Shown piece by piece: positions 10,681-24,232 of a stretch of DNA of 64,000 nt (within the stretch, counting starts at the first letter, position 1; each line of letters starts with the position of its first letter). A model generated the notes under the pieces. It worked only from the letters and a program-made list of their open reading frames with translations, did not search any database and was not told the origin of the DNA. The translations under genes were made by a program, and so were the position numbers. Source of the stretch: Eupeodes corollae (Eukaryota > Arthropoda > Insecta > Diptera > Syrphidae); assembly GCF_945859685.1 (NCBI RefSeq), contig NC_079149.1:119943575-120007574 (forward strand). Direction: 5' to 3'.

Positions 10681-13508
10681 GGAAATATCTTCGTAAGAAT
10701 GAAGGCGTGAAAAAAGTTTAACAAAGAACCAAAACAAAAGACCTTCGCATTCATATGCAAGAGCTAGCCAAGCCAAGCCAAGCCAGCTAAAGCCGGGGCT
10801 ATAGAAATATTTTATGTATAATGTACCCTTTCTAAACCTATAATCGGGCTTGGGTCATCATCAGATGTGACATTCAGAATAGAGAAGCAGCTTGCGCAGG
10901 AAATATGTATACGATACGAGTTTTGTGGCAGCTCGGCTTGTGGTATGGTGGCGGAAAAGATGTAAGGATTTTATATCTTTGAGATCTAATGGTTGTGTGT
11001 TGTGTTTGTGTGTACGACAAAGACGACGACGAGAATGGAATGAAGAGGACGTGTTGAAATATTTATTCGTTCAAGTTCCTGGATAGTTTTATTTTGTTTT
11101 ATATAGAAATTTAATGTAGGCAGAAAAATATATAAGATAAATGTTTTGAAGAATTTTGTAGGGAAGAGTTTTGATGTTGCAAAGAAAATTCTTTAGAAAT
11201 CATTGGTTCTTATCAGTTTTACTATTTTCCTAGAAAAAAATATATAAACGTGGTTTGAAATTTTAAAAACGAGATAATAGCTAACGACATAAACGACTTA
11301 ATACCAAGTATCAATAGGTCGAAAAGAAGATGTAACAGTCAAAGATATAGCAAATTATGTTAAAAACTTGCTTAAAGTCTTGGAAGCCTTCCTTGCATAA
11401 GTTTAAGGTAACTTTTTAATTCTACAGTGATCGGACCAGAAGCTCTAGCTGATCAGTTAGAACTTTTAACCAGAATTTTGAAGCCGTACAAAAATAGATT
11501 GAAATATTTTCTAAACAAAAAAGCAACAGCACAGTGACATTTTTGATTGCTTTTAAATTTCAATATGGTAAAAAAAGTGCACATTTCAAAAATTAATATT
11601 TCCATTTAAAATCGTTAACCAATAACATTAAAGGTCTTCCTTTGTATTTTTAATGCTTAAATTGATTTTAAATTAATGCTTCCTTAGCATACTAAGTCGT
11701 TATCTACAAATGTCAAAAATAACACCTATTTATTTGTTAAAACAAAATCTCTGAAATTTTATGAAAAAAACAATTTCAAAATGTAATTTTTATCAAAATG
11801 ACGTTCTTATTGAAAAATTGCTGAAGGCCAACTTTTGCAAAAGCTAAACAAAATTTTGTTTGCAAAGGCATTGATTTTATTTTGTAATAATTTAATTTTA
11901 AATTTACTTTCCAAATAAAAATAACGTAGTTGACGTCGAGTACATACGCAAAACAAATGTACAATATGTAAACGTCATATTAACAAATGTCAAATGCTTA
12001 AATGTCAAAAGCATTTTCATCACATATGTAAACGTCAAAAGCGCATGCATTAAAATTGACTTAAGTTAATCAAATAAATTTAATCTAAAAAGAACAGTTA
12101 CGAATTTGATAGCAATATCCATGTTACAAAATGTAATGTAAATCCTAAATTTTTGTAAATATTATGCTTTGGAATGCAACTACAAAACCAAAGTTCTTAC
12201 AAAACTGTCAAATCAAAAGTCTTTTTGATCAACAACTAGTTTCTATTGTAAAAGTCAGATCAATGTTGTTTTCTTTTCGTTTAAATCAGTGTCAAATTTT
12301 CATTCAACATTCATTGTTTTTGATTTATGTATTAAATCTACAAGAATGTACCATTTAATTTGATTGATGTTGGTGCGGCAAAGGGGGTGAAATCATCCGA
12401 TTTAAGAACTAAAATGAATTAATTTCTTTCATCCCACAATCGAATTCGGAAAAAGGGTGAACAAAATGGGTTTGACAGATTTGAATAAAAAATAAATTAA
12501 TATTTTTATTACGAATGGAAATGAAACCTCAAAAGTGCTTAAAACTTGCTCATTATCATCAAAGATTTATTTATTCATTGCTTTTTTAATTAACTTTTAA
12601 AACTAAACTAAACTTAATTGTATCTCTAAATTTGATACAAAACTGGAAGTAAGTGTGACATTTCAACATAACCGTAGAAAATATTAAAATAAATAAATAA
12701 ATAATAAGTTACAACTCTCAACCATTCCTGTGTGCGAGTAATGTTGTCAGGGATGGAAGATAATACTATTTGTTTTAAATATTCTTGTTTTGCATTTATG
12801 ACAATATAGATTCCTTCTTAGACTTAAGGATTTTTAATACAATCACCAATAAACCCAACGGATATGGTTTGTAATTAAACCAAACATTTTAAATCATTAG
12901 TAAACGAAGAGGAATTTAATTGGAAGTTAATCTGTTCCTAACGAAAAGAAAAAAAGCAAAACTATAAAACGCATCTAAAGCCTTCTCAAGCTAGTTAAAA
13001 CTTTTTTAAGTATCATGATATTTGTTAAACTTTTAACTTTGTCGCTAATGATACTTTATTCTTTAGGACTAACTTCAAATTAATAGTGACTAACAGATTA
13101 AAAATTAAAAAGGTCAATAAAACAATCATTAAAAATAAGTTAACTGCTACTTAGAAATCATGATGCAGCTCTTTGTAGAATAAAAAATGACTTCTTGATG
13201 CATTTAAAAAAAAAAACAAGTAGCGAATTATGATCTTGGCCTCAAATTAAAACGTTCTCGTTTCAATAACTTCTACAAAAATCGCAATAAGACAAACAAA
13301 AAATGATAAAATAAACTTTATGGCATACAAAAGAAAAACAATAAAGTTCTCATTAACTCTTGGAGTGAAATATAAACTTTAACCATGTCGATAGGTTGAT
13401 CAAAGGCTTAGTTTATAGCCTGAGAGTGGAGGTTGTAAAAAACGTTCTTATTCATAGTTAAAGTGTATTCCTATTATTTTGAATGTTTATTCGAGAGCTG
13501 TTAAATCC
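10681..13508. other. Gene-free stretch
   Basis: AT-rich with many TGTCAAA and AAACGTCA words around 11930-12210. It contains a retrotransposon 3'-end relic at 12687-12766 but no gene that I can support. Confidence 0.5.
12687..12766 (-). mobile_element. LINE 3'-end relic (dispersed family)
   Basis: An AAAT-rich stretch is followed by TTACAACTCTCAACCATTC and GTGCGAGTAATGT. The same arrangement, diverged, recurs at 61748-61860 inside an Nfs1 intron. Together they look like the 3' end (A/T-rich tail to the left on this strand) of one non-LTR family in minus orientation. Assignment rests on the two copies matching each other. Confidence 0.4.
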
Positions 13509-13775
13509 TTGATTTTCTGGAAATTTAGTTCTGGGGTGGAATCTATAACTATAATTTTCGCAATGAAAGAAAGAAAATATTCCAGTCGTTTGTGCAAGCG
13601 TCTGATAGCTCTATTCGGAAAAAACATATTTGTTTCAAAACGACTATCACATTTTTGTTGTGACAGCTTTTTAGGTATCACTTTGACTATCACCTTACAA
13701 AATAAATTCGTTTATTTTTATTGTCAATTATCAACAATCAGCATAGTCGATTCCACCCCTGATCTACAAAATCAA
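13509..13775. mobile_element. Candidate MITE with GGGGTGGAATC inverted ends
   Basis: GGGGTGGAATC at 13533-13543 is matched by its exact reverse complement at 13749-13759, and outer TTGATTTT (13509-13516) by AAAATCAA (13768-13775). The enclosed 267 bp would be a small non-autonomous element. The overlapping open frames 13479-13790 (+) and 13487-13693 (-) mirror this symmetry and are not genes. No target duplication was established. Confidence 0.4.
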
Positions 13776-16700
13776 CATTTTGGGAAATAATTGCTTTATT
13801 TTAAAACTCGAGTAAACGCGAAAGGTTCCTTAAAAGATATAATAAAGGATACTTCTGTTATCCTACAGAGCACGACAGTTAAATAAATCCTTACCTCAGA
13901 CAAAAATATCAAATACAAAGGGACAACACAACTGCTCAAACTATAAACTACAGTAAACAACTTTTAAGCGGGGAGAGATTTTGTGTTACCCCCAACTGAG
14001 GCTTATCTTAATGAAGGCAAGCGATTTAATAAACTACGCCACTGTGCAACGACGAGTAAAGACAAAAACAAAACAAAAATGAAATGAAATAAAAACAAAA
14101 GCAAATTGAAGACCTGAAACTTGAGGATAGAAATTGCAAACTATCCTCATCCACACAGGTAGATTCGCGGTCACACCTTAGGAGCACCACGAACGATACG
14201 ATGACGACGATGGTGTTATGAAGTTGAAGCTGCAACTTAAAGTTGAAGATGGAGTGTAAAGGGTTGAAGCTGTCGTAAAAAATCATCAGTGTTGGGTTCT
14301 GTTGACCGTTTCCACTGAGAAGAGACTTTTGGCTAAGACAAAAAATAAAAATCAAGGAGGATAAAAAAAGTTGCGGTATCGAATTTCAAAAGAATATACT
14401 AACCCAGAGAATAATAATAATTCTTTTTAGCACACATCGCATCAACTAACTAATAATACACAAACACAAATACAGCGACGGAAAAAACAATAGGACCACT
14501 TTTTGAAATACAGGTATTGACTTACAAAACAAAAGCTTAATTTTCTAGCGTACAGTTTTTTTTTGTTGATATTGTTTTGTTTTGCTCCAAAATTGTTTTA
14601 GGCTTTTGGCTTATGAGTAATACTAACCATTATTTTATCATCAAAATCATTGTTTTTTTATTAATTCTAATTATCTTCGTAATATTTCAACAAAATCTAA
14701 ATTATTATTTAGAAATAAGGCTTAAAAAAATGTTAACAAATAAAAAGTGGTTATTTTATTGTGTCCGTAACTGTATACATATAAGTCAGTAGGTTCGACG
14801 ATATTTATTTTTATTTCATTGCAGGTGTTGGAGAGATCTTGAAACCAAACGGCGAGATGTGAGATGAAAGGCGACGACACGTTCAAAAGAAGCCGACTTT
14901 TCCCGCCTGCACTAATTGAGTGCGACATATGAAGGTATTGTATTTTGTTATATAGTGATGGAAAAAAAGGAGATCTCGGATGAATATAAAATAAACCAAC
15001 GAACGAACGCACGAAATGAAATGGATTTTTTTTTTTTGAACGAGAAGATCATTGAATGGAAATAAATTTGAAGTGTGAACAACTGTCAGAGAGACGTGTT
15101 GTGGGTTGACAGTTTTGTCGTAGGAGAAACGACACACGTTCACAAAGAAGACAAGAAGAGAAGGCTCTTGTCAAAAATATAAAAGAAAAAAAGGGAAATA
15201 ATAAAAAGGTGTTGTTTTGTATTGTTATGTGATGATGATTCCTGGAAAAGGTTTTACATCTTCTTATTTTTTTTTCAACTTCAACTTTTGTTTAATCACG
15301 AATTCTTGCATAATTTTAAACCCCTTTTCGACTTAGTTTATGTATTCGACAAAAAAAAAATATCAGTTTCAAGCAATAAATTGACAAAACTGTCAAAATA
15401 AAAGTTCGAATGCAATAAGACTGCGATCTGTGACTACTATCGCCATCACCACACACAACTTCTTTGAATTTGTTTATGTGTCAACAAAACTGTCAAAATA
15501 CTTTGCAGCTATCAACGCATCGTCTAGATCGTATTGTTGGAGTGATAAATTTGCTCCACGAGTAGTGTCAGCAATTTGCTTCATAGCAAATCTTTTTTTT
15601 AAATTGTTTGAATTTAAATAAAAAACCTATTTTAAGACTTTGCTATTTTTTTCTTTTTCATTTGAACCACCTTTCAAAAGTGACAATGTAAATTTGAAAT
15701 CAGAATGAGTTTAAAATTCACACGATATCGATTAATTAATGACGGTTGAAAAAAATACTCGACTTAAAAGACCTGAAAAAATAGTAGTGTGGTCTTTTTT
15801 CATTAAGAATTATGTTAAACATTTTGCCGCCTTCGAAGAAAAATGAAAGGCTTAGAATTGGCTATGAAAAAGACGATTCATGGAATCGCAAAAGTCTTAG
15901 ATGGCATAGAAAGGGGTTTATTTATGGTTAACAAAATCAAAAGTTATAGTTATATTTATAGTGGGAATTATTTTATGTTTTAAGCTGTTTTTTGTTTCTT
16001 AAAGATTTTTAATTCAAATTTATTTTGCTGACAAGTTTATGCTGATACAGGGTGACTAATAATAATTGAAAGATTCGATATAAAAAATATCTTCTCTATT
16101 TTCGATAAAAGTACAAGTCAATAGGTTCAGGTTAATTTTTAAATGTGGCAACAAATGTGAACAATAATTTGATTGCTAAATCGGTGCTCTGTTTCATGAG
16201 CCCAAATGAAATGAAAATGAAAAATGTGGTCTAGCCCGTACATAACATGATTTAAAATACAGCTAAGTTGATGTATGCACAACTTGTAAGTTATTTCATG
16301 CACCCGCTCAAGGCCATCGTCAAAATAAAAACCTCAATTTGAATAATTCCAATTGTGTGCACTATCGAACTTGAAAATAAAAAATCAAAAAAATATTAAA
16401 AACTCTCAAAAAAAATGTGTTTATAATTCAAATGTCTGTTTTTACCTGAACGCAGTATATGGCTTATGGGGGTAACCTCAATGACCACTTCTTATGAAAT
16501 CGTGCATACCACACATTAAATACCTCCGCATGATTTTCATCAACGTTAGGTAAACCAAAAAAGGAGAGGCAGTTAGTTGGTTGGTGGTAGCTAGCAGCTA
16601 TTGCTAGTAGCGCTGGGAAGCAAACAACAAAAATAAAAAGCTCCATCTCTGCTCACTTAACTAAACTACAACAATTTATAACCAATAACGTCAAAAACTA

Positions 16701-19700
16701 TTTTTTTCTTTTAAGGTTTTTGAATATGCAAAAGAAAATTGCCCTCGCTGTTGATGGCTGCTCCCACATACAACATACATCACATCAAAACAATTGTTGC
16801 ACATTTTTTGTAATGTTGTGGCTATGCTGCGGTGAGGATGAAGACTATGTGTGGCTATGGTTGGTTATGGTGGTTATCATGGTGCCGACAAGCATTTTTG
16901 CTTTGGTGGCGTTGATTGCGGTTTAAACACCAATCAAGCGTTTCGTTTCTCTCTTTTTTGTAGTAAGTAAATTCGCCGCTCTAGTTTTTTGTTGGTGATT
17001 GTTTGTTCTTTTCTGCTGCCTTGCAGACTCCAAATTGGTCTATCAGCTTTGGTTAATTTTATATTTTTGCACGATTCGACGATGGTGATGATGATGATGG
17101 AAAAGATACTTTGATATTAACAAAAATAGTAAATGATCTCACATTAAGAAGGTGAAGCATTGTAAAAAATAGTTAAAATGCCATGTTGGTCGCTTATTGA
17201 CAGCCACATTCGTTATAAAGTCAACGAACGGGTTTTTTAACATTCGAAATGAAGATGACAGATGACTTCTTTTTTCTTTTTTTTTGAAAATCGGCTGATT
17301 AAAACATAATTGATCAATTATCCTGCTTCAAGTCGTGAATCGTGAAAATTCAAACGTTCGATTATTATTCCATAATTATTGATTGCAATTTTTGATTTCG
17401 GCAAACAAAAAAGAAACTACTGTCCGATTGGTATCTTGTTTTGCGGACAATTTAAGAAGTGTCAAAATAAGAAATCGATGGGATATATGGTTTTAAGCTG
17501 TCCATAAATTAAATCACAAGAATTTTCATATTTCTCATCTTACACAACGTCCTGTGTCACATTATAACTGATCAAATCCTTTTTAGCATTGTGACGCAAC
17601 TTGGACAAATTAGTTTATGTCATACAAATTTTTTCACTTCTAAAAACAGAATATTGGAAAGTTTGCCATAATGCAGGGTACATTATCTTATCCCTTATTA
17701 GTTTCAAGCAGTGGCAAGTCGTAATATGCCTATAATGTTTTTTTAGTGTTAAACCGCAAGCCGCCACCGCTACCACTACCGCCGAGGAGTGGGTGATAGT
17801 TAGGAGCTAGAAAAAAATAACAAAAATAAAATTAAATAAAAATGTTAAAACTCCATATTCGATTGCACTTACGAACTATAATGTTCATGTCCATCGTAAG
17901 CCTCGTTGAAGCCATCAACGCTTAACATTTATCCACATATATGGCACAAAGATTAGACAACCATATTAAGAGCATCCAACGTACACAGGCATACCACAAA
18001 CAAAAAGAGATGATGCACTTTTTTGGCTGAAAGCGATTCTTAGAGTTTCGCGGTTTTCGCTTCGGAGTCATAGTCGGATTCGGATGCACACACGTCTAGT
18101 GACCATTTATGCGAATACCGCCACCGCACCATCTAAGGTGATGACGTCTTCTAATTCCTATAAAGTCTTCGTCTTCTTTTTCTTGGTTTTCCTTCTTCTT
18201 CTTCTTTGAAATCGTCTTATTGGCTTTTTTTATATAATAGCCCTGCTTGGACCGCGAGAGCTAGATACCAAGCTAACTATGATGACTATATGGCTGATTG
18301 GGATTCTCTTCCTTTTGTGAGAGAGCTCGCAACAAATTCCAAAATTACAGTAGTTACTGTGCGGCTAGTTGCCTTTAATGGAAAGTAAAATGCTTATTCT
18401 GCAATGCAATGCAGTCCTTGTATTGTGATGCATAGATACGTCCAACTAAGTCTTTCCTTTACCATTATAGGTTCATTATATTGCAGTAGGTACGTTTTGT
18501 GCTATGCTCATGCTAGTACCTATTTTCTTTACTGGTACTCTTAATAAACCGCTTATAGAAATACCATCGATTTTGAATCGATACTTGAAACGGACTTTGT
18601 GGTTACTTTTTATGTTGTTTTTTTTGTATTTGTTTTCTTTTGGCAAATTTATGGAGAAATAATTTCTTTAGACATCGGGGTAGGCTTTGTGGAGAGCATG
18701 TAAGTTATCGTCGTTAAGTGCAATCAATGATTTTTAATTGAAAATGATGGCTTTGCCGGTATACAAGAGAGTATATTGATGCAAGTAAGATATTGATGTG
18801 AACGAACCATACCATATTGTCGGCGGCGGCAGTGGCGGTTTGGTTTTCTCCTTTTTTTTTTGTTTGTTTAAAGATGCTGTATAGATTGGCCAGGAGTTCA
18901 AAGAACGTTGATATACAAAGTTGATGATTTGAATTCAATTTCTTTAACCAATAATCGATAATTGATTGGTCATATGGCGAACTCGTGTGTACCAATTGCT
19001 AGCGCATGCATAAATTATTTTTCATTTTAAAATTTGCCGAAGAGAGAAGTTGGGGTGAAGAGAATTAAACATGATCCAATAAAAATGACTAATAGAAACA
19101 TTTTCAATTCAGTGCATTTATGATGTGTGTACTTCCATAATGTTGAGATTATGCAGGTTGAAATGAAGGTCAACCGGTAATCGGTATTGACATTAGTCTC
19201 CTAAGTGACTAGAACCTTGTCTACCCAAAATCCATTCAAGCGGTTTATACAATTACTGATGGGTAGTAATAAAATCTTTCATACACTCAATTTCTTTTAA
19301 TTGAAAAAGTGTGTTAGTGTGTTGAAATTTTGACCACCATATACATCGAAAAATGTTTAAAATCCGACTCGGTGTATGATTTCGGCTAACAAATCAAGGT
19401 GATTTTGAAGGGATTGAAATTCATCTTTTATATTAGAAATCGTCGTCTCGGTATAAGGAATATGGCAACCATAAAATCGACAGCTTTGATAATTGTTCAT
19501 AATTTTTAGAAGCTGCACATACTGCTTAACAAAATAGACCGAATAAATGACAGATATAAATATGATCTTCCTTCCAAATAGAAACTTCTTCGGTCCAATT
19601 ATCCATATAAAAACTATTAGTATCCAAAAATCGTTTAGGTTGGATTGAACCATGGCATTTATTGATTTCCACGTAATTCTAAGTAATTAAGGTGTTATTT

Positions 19701-20994
19701 CTGAACATTGTATCAGTACTGCCTGTCCTTTTTAAAGGAAGTCGAACCCTCAAGAGAATAATGATAAATGTAATACACTTTCCAAAAACTCAATGAAATC
19801 TGGTGTTTTATAGGTTCTATCAAAAAGTACGTATACGCCAGAGTGTACCCCACATGTTTTTAGTCAGAAAAAATGCATTTGAATGGATTTCAAACCAATT
19901 CTTGAATAGAGTGCAATTAAAGTAAATATTTTCAATGATCGAGTCAACTTATTTGGAGTCTTTTTGGGTCAGAAATCAACATGAACTAATTTTCTCTGAA
20001 AATAAAAAAATGTTACTACACTTCGATTGCAACGGAATCTTGGGGAATCATGTTTTTAATTTTTAACTGGAGCTTTGTTTGTTTACTTGTCAGTTGATAG
20101 AATAATGATTGTAGTGCACACTGAAACGCACATAGCACTTGTTCTTAGTTTATTTTCATTTTTTCGCGCTGCACACTTCCAAAACGCAAATATATCATTT
20201 AATAAATAGATCACTATTTTCATACAGACTTTACGATTCCGACTATTGGAAGAACTAGAGTTCTTTGGTCTATTATGACTGAGCTGATCATGTTAAGCTG
20301 AACGGAACAAACGCACAGACGTTTGGAACATTGATGAGTGGTTTGTTTTGAAGAAGCAAAACATTAGACCTTAATAATAATTACATTTAATGTTGAGGTC
20401 CAAATTTGTATGAAATTGACCTACATACACATTTGCTATTATTTATAAACGATACATTCTATGAACTTATTATTAAAGTTGACTTTGAACAATAAATCAT
20501 TTTGGTTTGAAAAAAAATGGACTTAACATTTGGTACTTTTACCCAAACTTTAAATTTGAAGAATTTGAAAGAAGCCATTATCAATAAAACACTCTTTGCA
20601 CTTTGGAATACATCATTTTTTTTAGAAATGAGAGGGGTTGGTTTCGATATTTAACAAGTACTTGAGTATGTCAACGGTCTAAAGACTTTTTCAAACGAAA
20701 TTTGACCTAGCACCCCAACACATTTTGGTTGCGATTAAAAACTTACCAAGCCTTTTTTAATATATCGCAGCAGACATTTTTTGGCTTACCCAACTTAGCT
20801 TATCCTTTGCTGGAGTTGAAATTGAAAAAAAGGAAAACTCTCAAAACGAAACGATGTATTTTTGTTCATACAAGCGTATCGTCGTCAACGACACAATAAT
20901 CGTGCTACTAACTTCAACTTGAAACAAATTAATCAACATTTATTGCTGGCTTTTACATCATGAGAGACACACAACTTGAGGCTGTGCTTCCTTC
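13776..20994. other. Gene-free stretch with scattered GC-richer patches
   Basis: No coding gene is supported. Patches at 14825-14935, 16720-16930 and 18030-18130 are less AT-rich and might be regulatory. The best splice-like signal is listed separately at 14825. The 98-codon minus frame 19653-19357 is unrecognised. Confidence 0.4.
14825..14935 (+). other. Possible 5' exon after a strong acceptor
   Basis: A pyrimidine-rich tract ending ATTTCATTGCAG (to 14824) is a strong splice acceptor, followed by about 110 bp of GC-richer DNA and then an AAG|GTATTG possible donor. All frames contain a stop, so it cannot be an internal coding exon. It could be a 5' leader exon with a short upstream frame (ATG at 14864, 22 codons). 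This is speculative. Confidence 0.2.
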
Positions 20995-22564
20995 ATGGAT
21001 AAACGTACGACCAAGCGACGATCAACAAGCGACGACGACGACACGACGGTAGGTACACTGGCTTCACCCCACAAAAAAGTACTTATATGTAGCTGTTACA
21101 ACTGCTTGCTGGCAATAAGGCAATTCTCATATCAAAGTGATGATCTACAGATTATTCACGCGCCCAAGACACGCCTCGGACAAATTTATTTGCCAGAGTG
21201 GTCTCTTAGTTTATTTTCAGTTTTTTTTTTGTTTGATACTTGTTTGAAACTCATTTTGTCAATGAAGGAAAGAAAAATTAAGACAAGCTAAAGTGCACTA
21301 ATCAAAGCCGGCATAAGCACGCACGGATCATGGCTAATTTGCTGAGTAAAATGCTCTAACCAAGTGTAATAAATTTGCATTTCTGAGGCCCAATGATTTA
21401 TGGCTGAATTCGAAAGCAATTGGTATTTACCTGGAATTGTGATATCTATCAAATCGATCAACTTATAAACCTACCTACCTATAGCTTCTATATAATCGAC
21501 TCCAGAGGACCAGAGGCTATAGTGTAGTGGTGATCGAATTTGTGTGTTTTTGCCTTCATTTTGGCGATCGACGATGACGACATCGTCCGTCGGTCAGTCG
21601 GAGTTTAAGAGAGTCATTGGAAGTAGGATCAGTGTGAAAATAAAAACAAACAAAAAATGGAAGCATTCAGCAAGAGAGAAAGAGAGAATGCGACATGAAA
21701 TTTTGTGTTCATGGTTTATAATTAATTGCATTTATTTTTTTTCCTTAAATTCAGACAAAATATAATAAAAAGAAACAAAAATGAAATTAGACAAAATATA
21801 GTGTACTGTGAGATAAATTGGTGTTTTTGCTGGACAACATCACGATTAATTAGTTTAGTTAAGTTTTAGACTATGAGCTCTTGTTTTTAAAACTAACTTA
21901 GCATTGTAAATACTCTCGACATTCGTATCTTGCGTATGACTTCGAGCCTAGTGAAAGTCTCCTTTTTTGTGGCAAACTTATAACACACACAATTTATTTT
22001 TTTTCTTATAGATAATAAATGATTTTTGGTTTTTGCGTATACAGATTTTACATGTTAAACAAAACATCGACAGGATATGAATTAGACTTTACAGGTGTTG
22101 TAGTTTTATTGCTTGTCATTTATCAAAAAATATAAACTCCACTTCAAAAATAATAATTTATCGTTACAAAACAAAATGAAGTTTTAAGATTTATGTTTTA
22201 GTTCTGTTTCAGTTGTGGAAGAATTGCGGGTGACGGTTGAAGTTATTTAATGGCAATAATTAAATTTTAAACTTTACTTAAACTCCAATTAGCATTGAAG
22301 TTTAATTTAAATAAAAACCATAAAAAGCTATTGGACATAAGACCTCTAGCAGGTGGGCAAACAAAAAACACATGAATTATTTGCATAATTTTTTGAGGAG
22401 TTTACTATATCTATAGAATTTAAAAAAAAATGACTACACAAAAATTAGTTCAAATTTTAAAAATACATAAGTATTGAAATTAGTAAGATAAAATAACAGA
22501 ATTTTTCAGTATGCCAAATTTTTACCGACTATTTGTAAATGACAATATTTAAGAACTACATATA
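20995..22564. other. GC-richer patches, possible promoter area
   Basis: The frame from 20995 (MDKRTTKRRSTSDDDDTT, followed by a GTAGGT donor-like word) and the block at 21500-21660, with an insect Inr-like TCAGTC at 21594-21599 followed by a leader-like sequence, could be 5' ends of transcripts on the plus strand. Neither has a confirmed downstream exon. Confidence 0.2.
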
Positions 22565-24232
22565 CAGTAGCGAGCAAAAAAAATGCAAACGAAAAAGGTT
22601 AAAAGAGTTTTCTATGATAACTAAGTCATTTTACATCGTTATGCTACCAAATTTGGCACACAATATTGAAAATGTTGTATTTTCACGAAACAGGGTCGAT
22701 TTGTGGAATATTTTACTTCAAGGCAATTATTTGGCCAAAAGTCTACCTAAATATGCGTTTTTAGCCGAGCAAAAAAAATGCAAATATGTGAAAAACAATA
22801 AATTAAAGTGATTTATTCATATTTTTTGATAACATTTTTTCGTTTTTAGTTCATATTATATTTATTCATATTAATATTTTGTTGCGAAGCCTTTATTCGA
22901 AACAACAGCGCGCAATCTTCTTGGCATTGAGTCTATTAAAGACTCCAAAACATTTGATGGTATTTGTTCCCATTCCGATCGAATGTGATCCATCAGCTGT
23001 GCACAATTTGAGTGCTTCCGCTTCCTAATCTCCCGATCTACAAGATCCCATAAATTTTCTATGGGATTGAGATCAGGAGATTGCGGTGGCCACTCCAGAA
23101 CATCGATATTGGCCTCTTCCAAGTAGCTCCTTACTAACCGGCTGGTATGTTTTGGGTCGTTGTCGTGTTGAAATAGGCTATTTTCGGGCATATTGGATCG
23201 AAAATGTGGAAGCATATGGCTTTCCAAAATGTCCCTGTACATTTCGGCATTCATCCGACCACTTATTTGACACAATTGACCCACTCCTTCACGAGAAAAC
23301 GAACCTTAAAAATAGCAGAGCTATTAATTTCATTTCTTGACTATCTTATATTACCTACCCCACACCATAACCGATCCTCCTCCATGTTTAATGGTAGGAA
23401 CTTGATACTTGGGGTTATAACGATGTCCTGGAGGCCTTCGCACATAGTGAATGCCATCTGATGAGAACAAGTTAAACTTGCTCTCATCGCTCCATAAGAC
23501 CTTAGCCCACTGTTCGCTTGTCCAGTGGATATGGCGCCTCGCAAAGTCAAGCCGCTTTCTTCTATTGATGGAACTTATGAAAGGTTTTTTGGCCGGCCGT
23601 CTTTCAAAAAGTTCCGCATCGACTAAACGTCGTCTGATTGTATGCACTCCTACGTTAACATCATATTGCTCGTTTACATCTTGCATAATTTCCACCGCAG
23701 TTTTTAGAGGATGGACTTTAGCTTGTCTTTCAATGATTCGGTCTAGCCTGGAGGTTGTCTTGCGTGGGCGGCCACTACCAACCTTCCGATTGGCATCCCC
23801 TCGTGCCCGATATCTGGAGACAATGCGCGAAACTGTTGATATCGCCACTCCAAACTCCAATGCAATATCCTGCATGAACCGTCCGTTATTAACAGCATTT
23901 ATGATAGCTTTTTTGCTATCTGTCGATAGGTGGTTCTATTTATTACATATTCCAATTGATTTATACAAAAAAATATATTTATTTTACTTACCTTCGTAGA
24001 AATATTTGCCGTTTGCATTTTTTTTGCTCGCACTGAAAACCTTATTTACCACTTAAAATTTTTTCTGACGACACCAGACGAGCAGCACGGTAATAATGCT
24101 TATCAATATCAAACCTCCACATACTGTGATTACATTGTACAAAAACAAAAGCCAGTTTTTACCGTTACGAAAAATACAGTTTACAATTATTGCTTTTGAG
24201 CTCTTTGTTTGCATTTTTTTTGCTCGCTACTG
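22565..24232 (-). mobile_element. Tc1-family IR/DR transposon, apparently intact
   Basis: A 1668-bp element flanked by TA on both sides (22563-22564 and 24233-24234), the target duplication of Tc1/mariner elements. Its outer 26-bp inverted ends (22565-22590 and 24207-24232) match perfectly and begin CAGTAGCGAGC. A 19-bp core (CGAGC, eight A, TGCAAA) is repeated about 195 bp inside each end, at 22766-22784 and 24012-24030. This gives the IR/DR layout of Minos- and Sleeping Beauty-type elements. The transposase gene runs on the minus strand between the inner repeats and has no stop or frameshift once two short introns are removed. Perfect ends plus an open gene suggest recent activity. Confidence 0.92.
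22871..24018 (-). CDS. Tc1-family DD34E transposase with two mini-introns
   Basis: Cut-and-paste transposase. Spliced exons are 24018-23992, 23935-23359 and 23304-22871, giving 345 residues. Intron 1 (56 bp) is GTAAGT...AATAG and intron 2 (54 bp) is GTAGGT...TTTAAG; both restore the family alignment (VMVWGSFSREGVGQL across intron 2). The start ATG lies inside the inner terminal repeat and gives MQTANISTK. A paired-type helix-turn-helix (QDIALEFGVAISTVSRI) and a GRPRKT hook come first, then the catalytic triad: D in VLWSDESKFN, D in FQHDNDPKHTS, and E in PDLNPIENLW 34 residues later (DD34E). Length is typical of the family. The unspliced frames look like two separate ORFs, which could mislead annotation. 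Activity is inferred, not shown. Confidence 0.88.

Noticed and set aside
16055..16075. TACAGGGTGACTAATAATAA as a mariner end
   Set aside because: Departs from known ends after the first nine bases and has no partner; similar weak match near 29110.
19357..19653. 98-codon minus-strand frame with hydrophobic start
   Set aside because: No recognisable family, no splice context, and such frames are expected in 64 kb of AT-rich DNA.
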